DNA from: Myxococcales bacterium
Lineage (GTDB): Bacteria > Myxococcota_A > Polyangia > Palsa-1104 > SHYY01
Length of the DNA stretch: 43,017 nucleotides
Assembly (NCBI GenBank): GCA_023248875.1
Contig: JAHFDT010000004.1
Location: forward strand, 1 to 43,017
Direction: 5' to 3'
This document shows, piece after piece, positions 6,746 to 14,307 of this stretch. A program made the translations under genes and the position numbers. Each line of letters begins with the position of its first letter. The first letter of the stretch is position 1. The notes under the pieces were generated by a model. The model had not been told where the DNA came from, did no database searches, and saw nothing but the letters and a program-made list of their open reading frames with translations.

Positions 6746-8420
6746 AGGTGCGTCGCCACCGGCGGTAAAAAAAACAGCCTAGGAGCAAAGGCAGCGCGAG
6801 CGCGCTGACGGCCGAACCTACCGCAAACGACCGGGGAGCATAGCGTAGGGTCACCGTCTGTCGCCCGGCCGGTAGCTCAACCGCCAGGCGTCCTGCCACT
6901 TGGGTGACTCGGCCCACCTCGCTCTTCCAGTGCTCGTTCCAATTGGAGTTGATGAGCAGCACGGTCGGTCGCTGGAGGTCGAGCGTGATCGTCCGGCGGT
7001 TGGGTGTCCAGTCGGAGCTCACCACCTGGCCGGCCGCAGGATCGAGTAGCCGCTCCTGCGGGACATCGCCCGGGTCGAGCGCTTCCGCGCGCTGCAGCGG
7101 CGCCTCCTCATCGCAGCCGAGCGAGCCGTGGCCCGCCCACAGCACATCGCGCATCGATCGCCAGTTGCCCTCGGTGTGATAGAAGCGCACGGGCGGATCG
7201 GGTGGCTCGCGCACGACGGTGAAGAGTTTGCGCCACTGGACAGCGGTGTAGAGAGTGCCATCCAGCGCCGCGAGTACGCACAGAGCGATCCCCAGACGGG
7301 CGCGCCGCGGCCAGCGCGCCGCGATGACATCCCACCCCATCGCGGCCAGCAGACTCGCTCCCAACACCACCAGCACGAGATGGCGCGATGGCACGCGCAG
7401 ATCCTTGAGCACCGGCAACCTTTGGAGCAGCGACCAGGGCGCCACCGGCGAAAAGTTGCCCATGGTCAACAGTAGGCCGAGCAGTAGGACAAGGCCGATC
7501 TTTCGTGCCGCTCCCCGACGAAACAGGGCCCCCACGGCCGCGGCGACGCAGGGCAGAAGCGCCCAGGGCACGCGAGCGGCATATTCGTGCGACCAGTATT
7601 TTCGCCCGGGCAAGGGGCCGAACTCGCGCCAAGCAATGAGGTCGCCCAGGATCTGCCAAGGCATCGAGCGGTCGAGCGCCCGCATGAAGGGCGGCCTCGG
7701 ATGGTCGTGGATAAACTCCAGCACCGGCAGCATGCGGACCGCAGAAACGGCCAGCGCTACCCCACCCGCACCGGCGAGGAGCGCAAACGGTCGCAGCGAC
7801 CGCCGCTCGATGGCCGCGACCATGGCCCACAAGAGCAAGAGCTCCGCCGCCATCGGTGGGGTAAAGGTCCCACCGTCGAGGACGATCCAAGCCGCCGTCA
7901 GTCCGGTGGGAATGATCCATTCGCTTTCGTCGAGCGCGCGATCGAAGCCCAGTAGAAGATAGGGAAACAGCGCGACGCCAGCGAAGGTGAGGTGCCCTTC
8001 GGAAAAGTGCAGCGCGAGATAGCCCGATAGGCCATAGCCCCAGGCGGCCAGCGTGGCGCCCGTCGCCGAACTACCCAGACGACGTGCGAGACGGAACGTG
8101 CCATCGAGCGCGCAAAAGTGGTAGACGCAAAAGGTGAGCTTGTAGCCGAATGCCGTGCCGAACAGCAGCAGTAGCAAGAAGGTGGGCGAGGCATCGAGCG
8201 ATTGGGGATTGGCGAGGTCGACTTCACCGCCGCAGGAGTAGGGGTTCCACAGCGGTGCCTGGTGGTACCAGACGACGGTACGACGCGAGATTTCGCCCAG
8301 CGCCTCGAAGTAGCGCCAGTCGTAGCGATCGGCGAGCAGCGATACGACCGCCAGCGCGGGGGAGAGCGCGGCCACGGCGAGGGCCGCGAAGAGTAGCGTG
8401 CGCAGCCAGGTACGATTCAT
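6732..8420 (-). CDS. YfhO-like polytopic membrane glycosyltransferase
   Basis: Start ATG 8420 overlaps the stop of the upstream GT2 gene as ATGA; the 639-aa track ORF extends into that gene's shadow. The 562-aa protein has an N-terminal helix, a periplasmic loop with WNPYSCGGEVDLANPQS (close to the NPY-GG-NPQ pattern of the YfhO family, Pfam YfhO), about ten further hydrophobic segments, a soluble C-terminal region (residues ~400-530) and a last transmembrane helix with a basic tail. YfhO-family proteins are GT-C-type enzymes thought to use polyprenyl-phosphate sugars. The co-transcribed GT2 enzyme is the likely maker of that donor, so the pair should modify an envelope glycopolymer or protein. 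Confidence 0.75.
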   Translation of the reverse strand: MNRTWLRTLLFAALAVAALSPALAVVSLLADRYDWRYFEALGEISRRTVVWYHQAPLWNPYSCGGEVDLANPQSLDASPTFLLLLLFGTAFGYKLTFCVYHFCALDGTFRLARRLGSSATGATLAAWGYGLSGYLALHFSEGHLTFAGVALFPYLLLGFDRALDESEWIIPTGLTAAWIVLDGGTFTPPMAAELLLLWAMVAAIERRSLRPFALLAGAGGVALAVSAVRMLPVLEFIHDHPRPPFMRALDRSMPWQILGDLIAWREFGPLPGRKYWSHEYAARVPWALLPCVAAAVGALFRRGAARKIGLVLLLGLLLTMGNFSPVAPWSLLQRLPVLKDLRVPSRHLVLVVLGASLLAAMGWDVIAARWPRRARLGIALCVLAALDGTLYTAVQWRKLFTVVREPPDPPVRFYHTEGNWRSMRDVLWAGHGSLGCDEEAPLQRAEALDPGDVPQERLLDPAAGQVVSSDWTPNRRTITLDLQRPTVLLINSNWNEHWKSEVGRVTQVAGRLAVELPAGRQTVTLRYAPRSFAVGSAVSALALPLLLGCFFYRRWRRTSTGS

Positions 8421-9136
8421 CCGCGGCTCCGACGCATTCGCAATTTTATCAAATCCCAGGCCATCCGCATCGCATCGCGCACCGGCGAAACCTTCGACTG
8501 GTCGACGTGGCGCCAGGCCACTGGTACCTGCGCGATGGCAAAGCGCCCCCGCGCCAGCACTAGGAGCTCGACATCGAAGGCGAAGCGGTCGATGGTCGCT
8601 TCGCGAAACAGAACTTCGACCGCACGGCGCGAAAAGAGTTTGAAGCCGCACTGCGTATCGGGGATGGAGTCGAGTGCACCCAGGCCGCGGACCAAAAGAT
8701 TGAAGCTGCGGCCCATTGCCTCACGCAAGGGATGCTGGCGCACCAGGACTTTGGTGCGATCGAGCGCGCGCGAACCGATCGCGATCGCTGCGCCGCCATC
8801 GAGAGCCTGCTCCAGCTTCTCGAGCTCCTCGAGTGGTGTCGCCAGATCTGCATCCATGAATAGCGCGCGCTGGCCGCGCGAAGCCAACATGCCAGCGCGC
8901 ACGGCCGCGCCCTTGCCACGGTTCGGCTGCAGTCGGATCATCTTGACGCGCGGGTCGGCGATCGCGTGTTCCTCCACGATCTTCCGCGTGCGATCGGTGC
9001 TGCCATCATCGACCACGATGACTTCGCACGCGAGGCCACGCCGATCGAGATAGTTCCGCGTCGCCGTGAGCGCGCCGCCGATCCGCGCCTCTTCATTGTA
9101 AGCGGGGATGACGATCGAAAGCGCGAGCGCATCCAT
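8417..9136 (-). CDS. Polyprenyl/dolichyl-phosphate sugar transferase (GT2)
   Basis: The 239-aa GT-A enzyme carries the standard GT2 signatures: IVIPAYNEEARI at the N-terminus, VVDDGSTD, NRGKGAAVRAG, the metal-binding MDADLATP and DTQCGFKLFSR. This combination is that of dolichyl-phosphate beta-glucosyltransferase (ALG5-like) and bacterial polyprenyl-phosphate glycosyltransferases. It probably transfers a hexose from a nucleotide sugar to undecaprenyl phosphate at the inner membrane face. It lacks transmembrane helices, so a membrane partner is expected, and the ATGA-coupled YfhO-like gene supplies one. Start ATG 9136 is the first in frame; divergent from add. Confidence 0.88.
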   Translation of the reverse strand: MDALALSIVIPAYNEEARIGGALTATRNYLDRRGLACEVIVVDDGSTDRTRKIVEEHAIADPRVKMIRLQPNRGKGAAVRAGMLASRGQRALFMDADLATPLEELEKLEQALDGGAAIAIGSRALDRTKVLVRQHPLREAMGRSFNLLVRGLGALDSIPDTQCGFKLFSRRAVEVLFREATIDRFAFDVELLVLARGRFAIAQVPVAWRHVDQSKVSPVRDAMRMAWDLIKLRMRRSRG

Positions 9137-9161
9137 GGCGGACGGATGCTGTCACAGCCAT

Positions 9162-9185
9162 AAACGCAAACGCAAACGCAAACGC
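9162..9185. repeat. Four tandem AAACGC hexamers
   Basis: AAACGC is repeated exactly four times at 9162-9185 in the 88-bp divergent intergenic region between the GT2 gene and add. It may be a simple slippage repeat or a binding-site array; the sequence alone does not decide. Confidence 0.85.
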
Positions 9186-9190
9186 TGGTC

Positions 9191-9216
9191 TAGCGCATTC
9201 GCTGCTGAGCGCTATA
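9191..9216. promoter_or_regulatory. Inverted repeat TAGCGC-N14-GCGCTA overlapping the add -10
   Basis: TAGCGC at 9191-9196 pairs with GCGCTA at 9211-9216 and overlaps the TATAAT box of the adenosine deaminase gene. It could be an operator. The arms are only 6 bp, so this is weak. Confidence 0.3.
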
Positions 9217-9218
9217 AT
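9213..9218 (+). promoter_or_regulatory. Consensus -10 box, leaderless start for add
   Basis: A perfect TATAAT ends six bases before ATG 9225. No good -35 is seen at 16-18 bases. The spacing matches the other leaderless promoters in this window. Confidence 0.5.
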
Positions 9219-9224
9219 TCATAG

Positions 9225-10334
9225 ATGTCGCTCACGCTCGAATTCATCGAGAAGCTGCCCAAGACCGATCTACACTGCCACCTCGACGGCAGCCTTCGCC
9301 TACCGACCATTCTCAGCCTGGCCGACCAGCAAAAGGTGCGCCTGCCCACCGACGATCCGGCAGCGCTCTATTCCATGATCTATGCTGGCGAAGTCTGCTC
9401 GTCACTCGAAGACTACCTGAAAGCGTTCGACCTCACGCTCACGGTGATGCAGACCGAAGAGGCTCTCTACCGCATCGCCCACGAGCTCACCGAAGACTGT
9501 GCGCGCGAAAACGTCCGCTACGTCGAGGTGCGCTACTCGCCCATGCTGCACACGCGGCGCGGGCTCAAGTTCACGCAGATCGTCGAGGCGGTCATCCAAG
9601 GACTGCGCGCCGGCGAGCGCGACTTTGGCGTCCGCTCGGGGGTCATTCTGTGCGGCATCCGTTCGATCAGTGCCGACTCGTCGCTGCGGATGGCCGAGTT
9701 GTGCGTCGCCTACAAGAACCGCGGCGTGGTCGGCTTCGATCTCGCGGGAGCCGAGTACAACTATCCCGCCAAGGATCACAAGCCAGCCTTTCAGCTCATC
9801 CTCGATAACAACGTCAACTGCACTGCCCACGCAGGCGAAGCCTACGGCCCCGAGTCGATCGCGCAGGCGATCCATTACTGCGGTGCGCACCGCATCGGCC
9901 ATGGCACCCGCCTGCGCCAAAACGGCGATCTTCTCAACTACGTCAACGACCACCGCATCCCCCTCGAAATCTGCCTTTCGTCGAATATCCAGACCCGCGC
10001 CGCGCCCGATTTGGCCTCGCATCCGCTGCCCTTCTTCTTCAATTATGGGCTGCGCGTCACCATCAACACCGACAATCGCCTGGTGACCGACACCACCGTG
10101 TCCAAGGAGCTCCACCTCTGCCACACCACCTACGGGTTTACCCTTGAGGACATCAAGGAGCTGATCATCTCGGGCTGGAAGAGCGCCTTTCTGCCCTATC
10201 GGGAAAAGGCCGACGTGCTGAGGAAAGTAACCCGCGAGCTCGAGCAGTTCGTAGAGCCGGTGGACCCGATCGTGAAACGGCCGGCCGTGGATGTGCCGAA
10301 GCTACCGCTCGCGGCAGCCGCAGAGCGCAGCTAG
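9225..10334 (+). CDS. add: Adenosine deaminase
   Basis: The 369-aa amidohydrolase-superfamily enzyme should hydrolyse adenosine/deoxyadenosine to inosine/deoxyinosine in purine salvage. Visible motifs are the zinc ligands HCH in KTDLHCHLDGSLR, the catalytic HAGE with downstream GHGTRL, and the late metal-ligand region TINTDNRLVTDT, where many relatives have SLNTDDP. Length is typical. The C-terminal ~40 residues (VDPIVKRPAVDVPKL...) are an unstructured extension. Start ATG 9225 sits directly after a TATAAT box, with no Shine-Dalgarno, suggesting a leaderless mRNA. A related amidohydrolase deaminase with another nucleoside substrate cannot be excluded. Confidence 0.92.
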   Translation: MSLTLEFIEKLPKTDLHCHLDGSLRLPTILSLADQQKVRLPTDDPAALYSMIYAGEVCSSLEDYLKAFDLTLTVMQTEEALYRIAHELTEDCARENVRYVEVRYSPMLHTRRGLKFTQIVEAVIQGLRAGERDFGVRSGVILCGIRSISADSSLRMAELCVAYKNRGVVGFDLAGAEYNYPAKDHKPAFQLILDNNVNCTAHAGEAYGPESIAQAIHYCGAHRIGHGTRLRQNGDLLNYVNDHRIPLEICLSSNIQTRAAPDLASHPLPFFFNYGLRVTINTDNRLVTDTTVSKELHLCHTTYGFTLEDIKELIISGWKSAFLPYREKADVLRKVTRELEQFVEPVDPIVKRPAVDVPKLPLAAAAERS

Positions 10335-10365
10335 TGTTAACGTGTTAACGTGTTAACGTGTTAAC
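10334..10365. repeat. Four tandem copies of GTGTTAAC
   Basis: GTGTTAAC occurs four times in perfect tandem, beginning with the last base of the add stop codon. Each unit contains the palindrome GTTAAC, so the array can fold into alternative small hairpins. It occupies almost all of the 39-bp gap before the porin-like gene and so sits in its translation-initiation region. Confidence 0.9.
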
Positions 10366-10373
10366 GTGCCACC

Positions 10374-11483
10374 ATGCGCACGCTGGCGCGCATCCTCTCT
10401 ATTTCCCTCGCAGCAGGCAGCGCGGCCGCGCGTGTGCCCTGCGCCGGCGAAGGGCCACCGATCTACGCCGAACAGGAGGGCTACGGCCTGCCTGAGGCGG
10501 TGGTGCCGACCGCCAGCGCGACGCTCCAACTCACCGGCTATGCCGGCCGCGACACCTCGTTGCGATCAGGAGATCTCACCGCCGGGATGGGCTTCGCACT
10601 CGCGCAGGCGCGCCTCGGCGTATGCGGTGCCCATGACGGTCTGGCCTATCGCCTGATCTATGAGCCGTGGAACCTCATCGAGCGCGCGCGACCCGACGCG
10701 ATGGCCTGGGGACGGCTCTCGGATGCACTGGTCGCCTGGCTGCCCACGGCCCCGGGGGGGGACTGGTCGGCGATTGCGATCGGCGTAGGCAAAGTTCCGT
10801 TTGGCCGCGGCCGAGAACAGCCGAGCGGCGCGCTACCGCTCGCAACGCGACCCTTGGTGATCGAATCCCTGGCACCCGACCGCCGGCTCGGTCTCAGCGG
10901 AGAAGCAGATCTAGGCCTCTTCCGACTGGCGCTCGGCCTCTACGAAGGGGCCCGCCTCCCCAGCATCGATGGACTGGGCGGAGTGCTGGCCGTGGCACAT
11001 GCACAGGTCGAACCGTGGGGACCCGTGGGGCGCCGCTCTACTCCAGAGTATGGCGCCTGGACGGAGCGTCCGCGTTCCACCGTAGGGGCTTCTGCCGCCT
11101 ACCTGTGGCGCGACGGAAAATCCGGCTACGCGCTCGGTGGTGAGCTGGCGTTCGGCTGGAAGCGACTATTTCTCTCGGGTGAGTTTCTCTACGCCGATCT
11201 CTGGCCGCTCGAACGGCCGAGCGAAACCCCCGGCGAGCGAGCTCGGCGGCTCGGCGGCTACCTCGAGGCCTCACTTCGCGTGGTAGGACCCTTTTCGCTG
11301 GCCGTGCGTGGGGAGTACCTCGACGAACAGCGGGGGGACCGTTTTTTCGCGGCGGCAGCGGGTGCCACCTGGCTGCTCATCGGTCCGGCGCTGCAGCTAC
11401 AGGCGATCTACTCGCAGAAGTTCCATCTGGACTCGGCCCGCAACGATGGCGCACTGTTGCTGGCCATCATCGTCGCCCGCTGA
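10374..11483 (+). CDS. Outer-membrane beta-barrel protein, porin O/P-like
   Basis: The 369-aa protein has a likely signal peptide (MRTLARILSISLAAGSAAA) and then alternating hydrophobic/hydrophilic strands ending in a C-terminal LLLAIIVAR strand, as in outer-membrane barrels. Segments such as LQLTGYAGRD, GKVPFGRGREQPS and LGLSGEADLGLFRLALGLYEG resemble phosphate-selective porin O/P family proteins, where a similar GxxxxPFG motif follows the plug region. It probably forms a 14-18-strand pore; solute unknown. ATG 10374 is chosen; no Shine-Dalgarno is visible and the GTGTTAAC array lies immediately upstream. An 11308-start ORF in another frame is a shadow. Confidence 0.65.
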   Translation: MRTLARILSISLAAGSAAARVPCAGEGPPIYAEQEGYGLPEAVVPTASATLQLTGYAGRDTSLRSGDLTAGMGFALAQARLGVCGAHDGLAYRLIYEPWNLIERARPDAMAWGRLSDALVAWLPTAPGGDWSAIAIGVGKVPFGRGREQPSGALPLATRPLVIESLAPDRRLGLSGEADLGLFRLALGLYEGARLPSIDGLGGVLAVAHAQVEPWGPVGRRSTPEYGAWTERPRSTVGASAAYLWRDGKSGYALGGELAFGWKRLFLSGEFLYADLWPLERPSETPGERARRLGGYLEASLRVVGPFSLAVRGEYLDEQRGDRFFAAAAGATWLLIGPALQLQAIYSQKFHLDSARNDGALLLAIIVAR

Positions 11484-11586
11484 CGGCCGTCTCGCCAGGG
11501 CGCTTGCCGCAACCCGTGAGCAGTGTAAAGATAGCCCCCTGAATAAGATCCGCACGCCTGCGTCCAACGGCGTAAAGGAGCATGCG

Positions 11587-12771
11587 ATGAAGCGACTCGG
11601 TTGGCTGAAGCGGCGATCACTTCTCTGGAGACTCTCCTCGCCCGGTGCCGCCGCGCGAAAGCCCTTCGCTCGGCTCCGATCGAGCCGAGCGCTCACCGCT
11701 TGGCTGATCGGCCTGGGCGGCTGCTACGTGGAGACGGTTCCCATCCCGCCGGCTCCGCCTGGGGTGGTGATGGCGCCGCGTCCAGTGTACGGCGCCCCAT
11801 CGTTCGAACTATCGATAGGCCCTGCCCCACCGGTACAGTATCTCGCGCCACCGCCGCCACCACCGCGCTGGGAACCCCGCCCGCCGATCCCCTTCTATGG
11901 CGCGCTCTGGATCGATGGCTACTGGGATTGGCGCGACGATGGCTGGTATTGGATGGAAGGGAGGTGGAGCGCACCGCGTGAGGGGTACGTTTATGCGCCG
12001 CCCTCCTACCAAGTCTTCGGCGGGAGAGTCACCGTGATCCGGCCCCATTGGCGCGTCAGTGGGGCGCCCACGCCCGTCTACGGGGGGGGCGTTCAAATAG
12101 GTCCGCCGCCCCTCGGGTATGGCGGAGGCACAGTCGTCGCCCCGCCACCCCCATGGTATGGCGGAGGCACAGTCGTCGCTCCGCCCCCTCCCGCCTACGG
12201 CGGAGGCACAGTCGTCGCTCCGCCCCCTCCCGCCTACGGCGGAGGAACAGTCGTCGCCCCGCCCCCGCCCGCCTATGGCGGAGGAACAGTCGTCGCTCCG
12301 CCACCGCCCGCCTACGGCGGAGGAACAGTCATCGCCCCGCCTCCTCCCGCCTACGGTGGAGGAACAGTCGTCGCTCCGCCACCGCCCGCCTACGGTGGAC
12401 GGGCGCCGGTCAGCGCGCCACCTCCCGCCTACTACCCCGCTCCCCCGGCTGCGGCACCGGCGCCTCCAACCTATTCTCCAGGAGCTCGTGCAGTGCCACC
12501 GACCTATGTCCCACCGTCGGCCGTGCGCCCGGCGCCTCCTGCCTACGCCCCAACACCATGGGGACCTCCGCCCGCCAACCAGCCCCACCCGACGACCGCC
12601 GCACCGGTCTCCCCACCGCCGCCGGTTGCGGGAGTGCCGCCCTATCGCATGCCCGCTCCCGCACCCATCGCACAACCGATGAGTCCCGGTGCCGGAACGC
12701 CACCACCTCCTGCCATTCCTCGTCGCCCCCCGCCGATCGCTCCCCAAGCCGACCCGCGGCGCGTAAGATAA
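11587..12771 (+). CDS. Pro/Gly-repeat lipoprotein with YxW-type domain
   Basis: The start is ATG 11587 (394 aa), supported by AAAGGAG seven bases upstream; the 487-aa track ORF extends into the porin gene. A long basic N-terminus precedes the hydrophobic segment ALTAWLIGLGGC with a lipobox-like LGGC. Next is an aromatic-rich domain, residues ~95-160 (IDGYWDWRDDGWYWMEGRW and APPSYQVFGG), of the YXWXQ-repeat type found in Myxococcota surface proteins. Seven 13-residue repeats YGGGTVVAPPPPA follow, then a ~120-residue Pro/Ala-rich tail. It is probably an extended, outer-membrane-anchored or periplasmic protein. Most of the C-terminal half should be disordered. Function unknown. Confidence 0.7.
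   Translation: MKRLGWLKRRSLLWRLSSPGAAARKPFARLRSSRALTAWLIGLGGCYVETVPIPPAPPGVVMAPRPVYGAPSFELSIGPAPPVQYLAPPPPPPRWEPRPPIPFYGALWIDGYWDWRDDGWYWMEGRWSAPREGYVYAPPSYQVFGGRVTVIRPHWRVSGAPTPVYGGGVQIGPPPLGYGGGTVVAPPPPWYGGGTVVAPPPPAYGGGTVVAPPPPAYGGGTVVAPPPPAYGGGTVVAPPPPAYGGGTVIAPPPPAYGGGTVVAPPPPAYGGRAPVSAPPPAYYPAPPAAAPAPPTYSPGARAVPPTYVPPSAVRPAPPAYAPTPWGPPPANQPHPTTAAPVSPPPPVAGVPPYRMPAPAPIAQPMSPGAGTPPPPAIPRRPPPIAPQADPRRVR
12118..12390 (+). repeat. Seven 39-bp in-frame coding repeats
   Basis: Seven head-to-tail 39-bp units encode YGGGTVVAPPPP(A/W). Differences are mostly synonymous (GGC/GGA, CCC/CCG/CCT), plus W for A in unit 1 and I for V in unit 6; a degenerate eighth unit follows (YGGRAPVSAPPPA). Synonymous drift argues for an array older than simple recent slippage. 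Confidence 0.9.
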
Positions 12772-12791
12772 CGGGGAGTAACAGAGAGGTT

Positions 12792-12870
12792 TAGGGTCTG
12801 TCCTCAAAGTCCTCCCGTCGTCGGGCTCGTTCTCGCCGCGGCTCGGTCCGGACTTTGAGGACAGACCCTA
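12792..12870. mobile_element. Palindromic element, family A, short copy (75 bp between TA pairs)
   Basis: Body 12794-12868 begins GGGTCTGTCCTCAAAGTCC and ends with its exact inverted complement; TA flanks both sides (12792-12793, 12869-12870). Over its whole length it equals the 23941-24101 copy apart from an 82-bp internal deletion between two CTCG sequences. It lies between convergent genes; the right-hand TA plus the terminal G forms the TAG stop of the FHA-sigma-54 gene. The 19-bp stem would fold strongly in RNA and may also terminate transcription. Confidence 0.85.
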
Positions 12871-14262
12871 GTCGCCGTCGCGGCCGGCAGTCAAATTGTG
12901 GCGCTTGAGCAGCTCCCGCAGGTGGTAACGGGTAAGACCCGCCTCCTCCGCGGAGCGCGTAATGTTGCCCTCGTGCCGCTGCAAAAGCTCGCGGAGGTAG
13001 GCGAGCTCGAACGCGTCGATGACCCGCTGCTTGGCCTCTTTGAACTCGAGACCTGGTACCAGATCCGGCAGTGCTGGCGCGGGCGTGCTCGGGGAGCGCG
13101 AGCTCGTCACGGCACCCCCGCGCCCGAGAGCCAACTCGCTACGACCGAGGAGCGCCGAGTCGGATAGCGAGGCCGCACGTTCGACCACATTGCGCAGCTC
13201 GCGCACATTGCCAGGCCAACGATGCGCCTGCATGGCGTGCATCGCTTCGGGAGAAAAGTCGATCGCGCGGCCGAGTTTTTCCGCGATGACGCGCAGGAAG
13301 TGGCGAGCCAGGGCGGGCACATCCTCAGGCCGCTCACGCAGTGATGGCAACTCGACGTGCACCACCGACAGACGGAAATAGAGATCTTCTCGGAAAGTGC
13401 CAGTATTCACCATTTGGCGAAGATCGCGATGGGTCGCCGCCAGCACACGCCCATCGAACTTGAGCACTTTGTCGCCACCGACGCGCTTGAACTCGCGCTG
13501 CTCGAGCACCCGCAAGAGCTTGGGCTGTAGACCCAGATCGAGCTCGCCGATTTCGTCGAGAAAGATAGTGCCCCCCTCGGTTTGCTCGAACAGGCCACGG
13601 TGCTGTCCGACCGCGCCAGTAAACGAGCCCTTCTCGTGGCCGAACAGCGTCGATTCCACCAGATCCTTCGGCACGGCGCCGCAGTCGAGCACCACGAACG
13701 GCCGACTGCGCCGCGGCGAGCCGTTGTGGATGCCGCGCGCGATCACCTCTTTGCCGGTCCCGGTCTCACCGGTGACCAGCACCGTGAGATCCGACGGCGC
13801 CACCTTTTCGAGCACGGCAAAGATCTCGCGCATCTTCGTGCTCGAACCGATCGCCCGGTCGAAACGGTCACGCTCGGACAGAGCGATCTCGACCATCTCC
13901 GTGGTCGGCAAAAGCTTGATCTCGCTGTGGCCGACGCGAAAGGTTCCGCCCGCGCGTAACACGACATCCTTGATCTGCAGATCGCCGACGAAGCTTCCGT
14001 TGGTCGATTCGAGGTCGCGCAGTCGATAGCCCTCCTCACCGGAAAGCAGCTCGAAATGCGTGCCCGAAACCGACTTATCAGTCAGCACGAGGTCGTTGAT
14101 GATGCTACGGCCGCCGCTGACCACTGGCTTCGTGACCTCGAGCTCCAGCCCGCTGTCCGGCCCGGAGATGACCACCAGCTTGGACTTGCGCAGGTGGCGC
14201 ACAGTGGCGCGGTCGGTGACCGCAGTCGGATCAGACTCATCGCCAATCGGTGGGAGATCCAT
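12868..14262 (-). CDS. FHA-domain sigma-54-dependent activator
   Basis: The 464-aa enhancer-binding protein has a forkhead-associated domain (residues ~28-115; GGRSIINDLVL, SVSGTHFEL, LRDLESTNGSFV) instead of a receiver. The AAA+ sigma-54 domain (~135-370) has Walker [15 protein letters not shown] in place of the common GAFTGA, and Walker B GTIFLDE. A Fis-type HTH (~420-460, NITRSAEEAGLTRYHLRELL) follows. FHA activators are abundant in Myxococcota and are thought to be switched by Ser/Thr phosphoproteins, linking Hanks-type kinases to sigma-54 transcription. Start ATG 14262 has a promoter nine bases upstream. Its TAG stop is made by the palindromic element. Confidence 0.93.
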   Translation of the reverse strand: MDLPPIGDESDPTAVTDRATVRHLRKSKLVVISGPDSGLELEVTKPVVSGGRSIINDLVLTDKSVSGTHFELLSGEEGYRLRDLESTNGSFVGDLQIKDVVLRAGGTFRVGHSEIKLLPTTEMVEIALSERDRFDRAIGSSTKMREIFAVLEKVAPSDLTVLVTGETGTGKEVIARGIHNGSPRRSRPFVVLDCGAVPKDLVESTLFGHEKGSFTGAVGQHRGLFEQTEGGTIFLDEIGELDLGLQPKLLRVLEQREFKRVGGDKVLKFDGRVLAATHRDLRQMVNTGTFREDLYFRLSVVHVELPSLRERPEDVPALARHFLRVIAEKLGRAIDFSPEAMHAMQAHRWPGNVRELRNVVERAASLSDSALLGRSELALGRGGAVTSSRSPSTPAPALPDLVPGLEFKEAKQRVIDAFELAYLRELLQRHEGNITRSAEEAGLTRYHLRELLKRHNLTAGRDGD

Positions 14263-14271
14263 GGGTTAACG

Positions 14272-14300
14272 AGGGTAGCCGTCGCCTGGCGTCTCGTCAA
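14272..14300 (-). promoter_or_regulatory. Promoter with near-zero leader for the FHA activator
   Basis: On the minus strand TTGACG (14295-14300), a 17-bp spacer and TACCCT (14272-14277) end nine bases before ATG 14262, predicting a leader of about 2-3 nt. Confidence 0.55.
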
Positions 14301-14307
14301 CCAAAGT

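Noticed and set aside
9162-9185. AAACGC x4 as replication iterons or DnaA boxes
   Set aside because: The units are only 6 bp, do not match the DnaA box, and no replication gene is near.
12118-12390. CRISPR-like regular repeats
   Set aside because: The 39-bp units are head-to-tail without spacers and stay in frame with a protein-coding gene.
11809-12807. 332-aa minus-strand ORF opposite the Pro-rich lipoprotein
   Set aside because: Its Arg/Gly/Trp-rich repetitive sequence is the antisense shadow of the 39-bp coding repeats; the plus-strand gene has a Shine-Dalgarno and a signal peptide.
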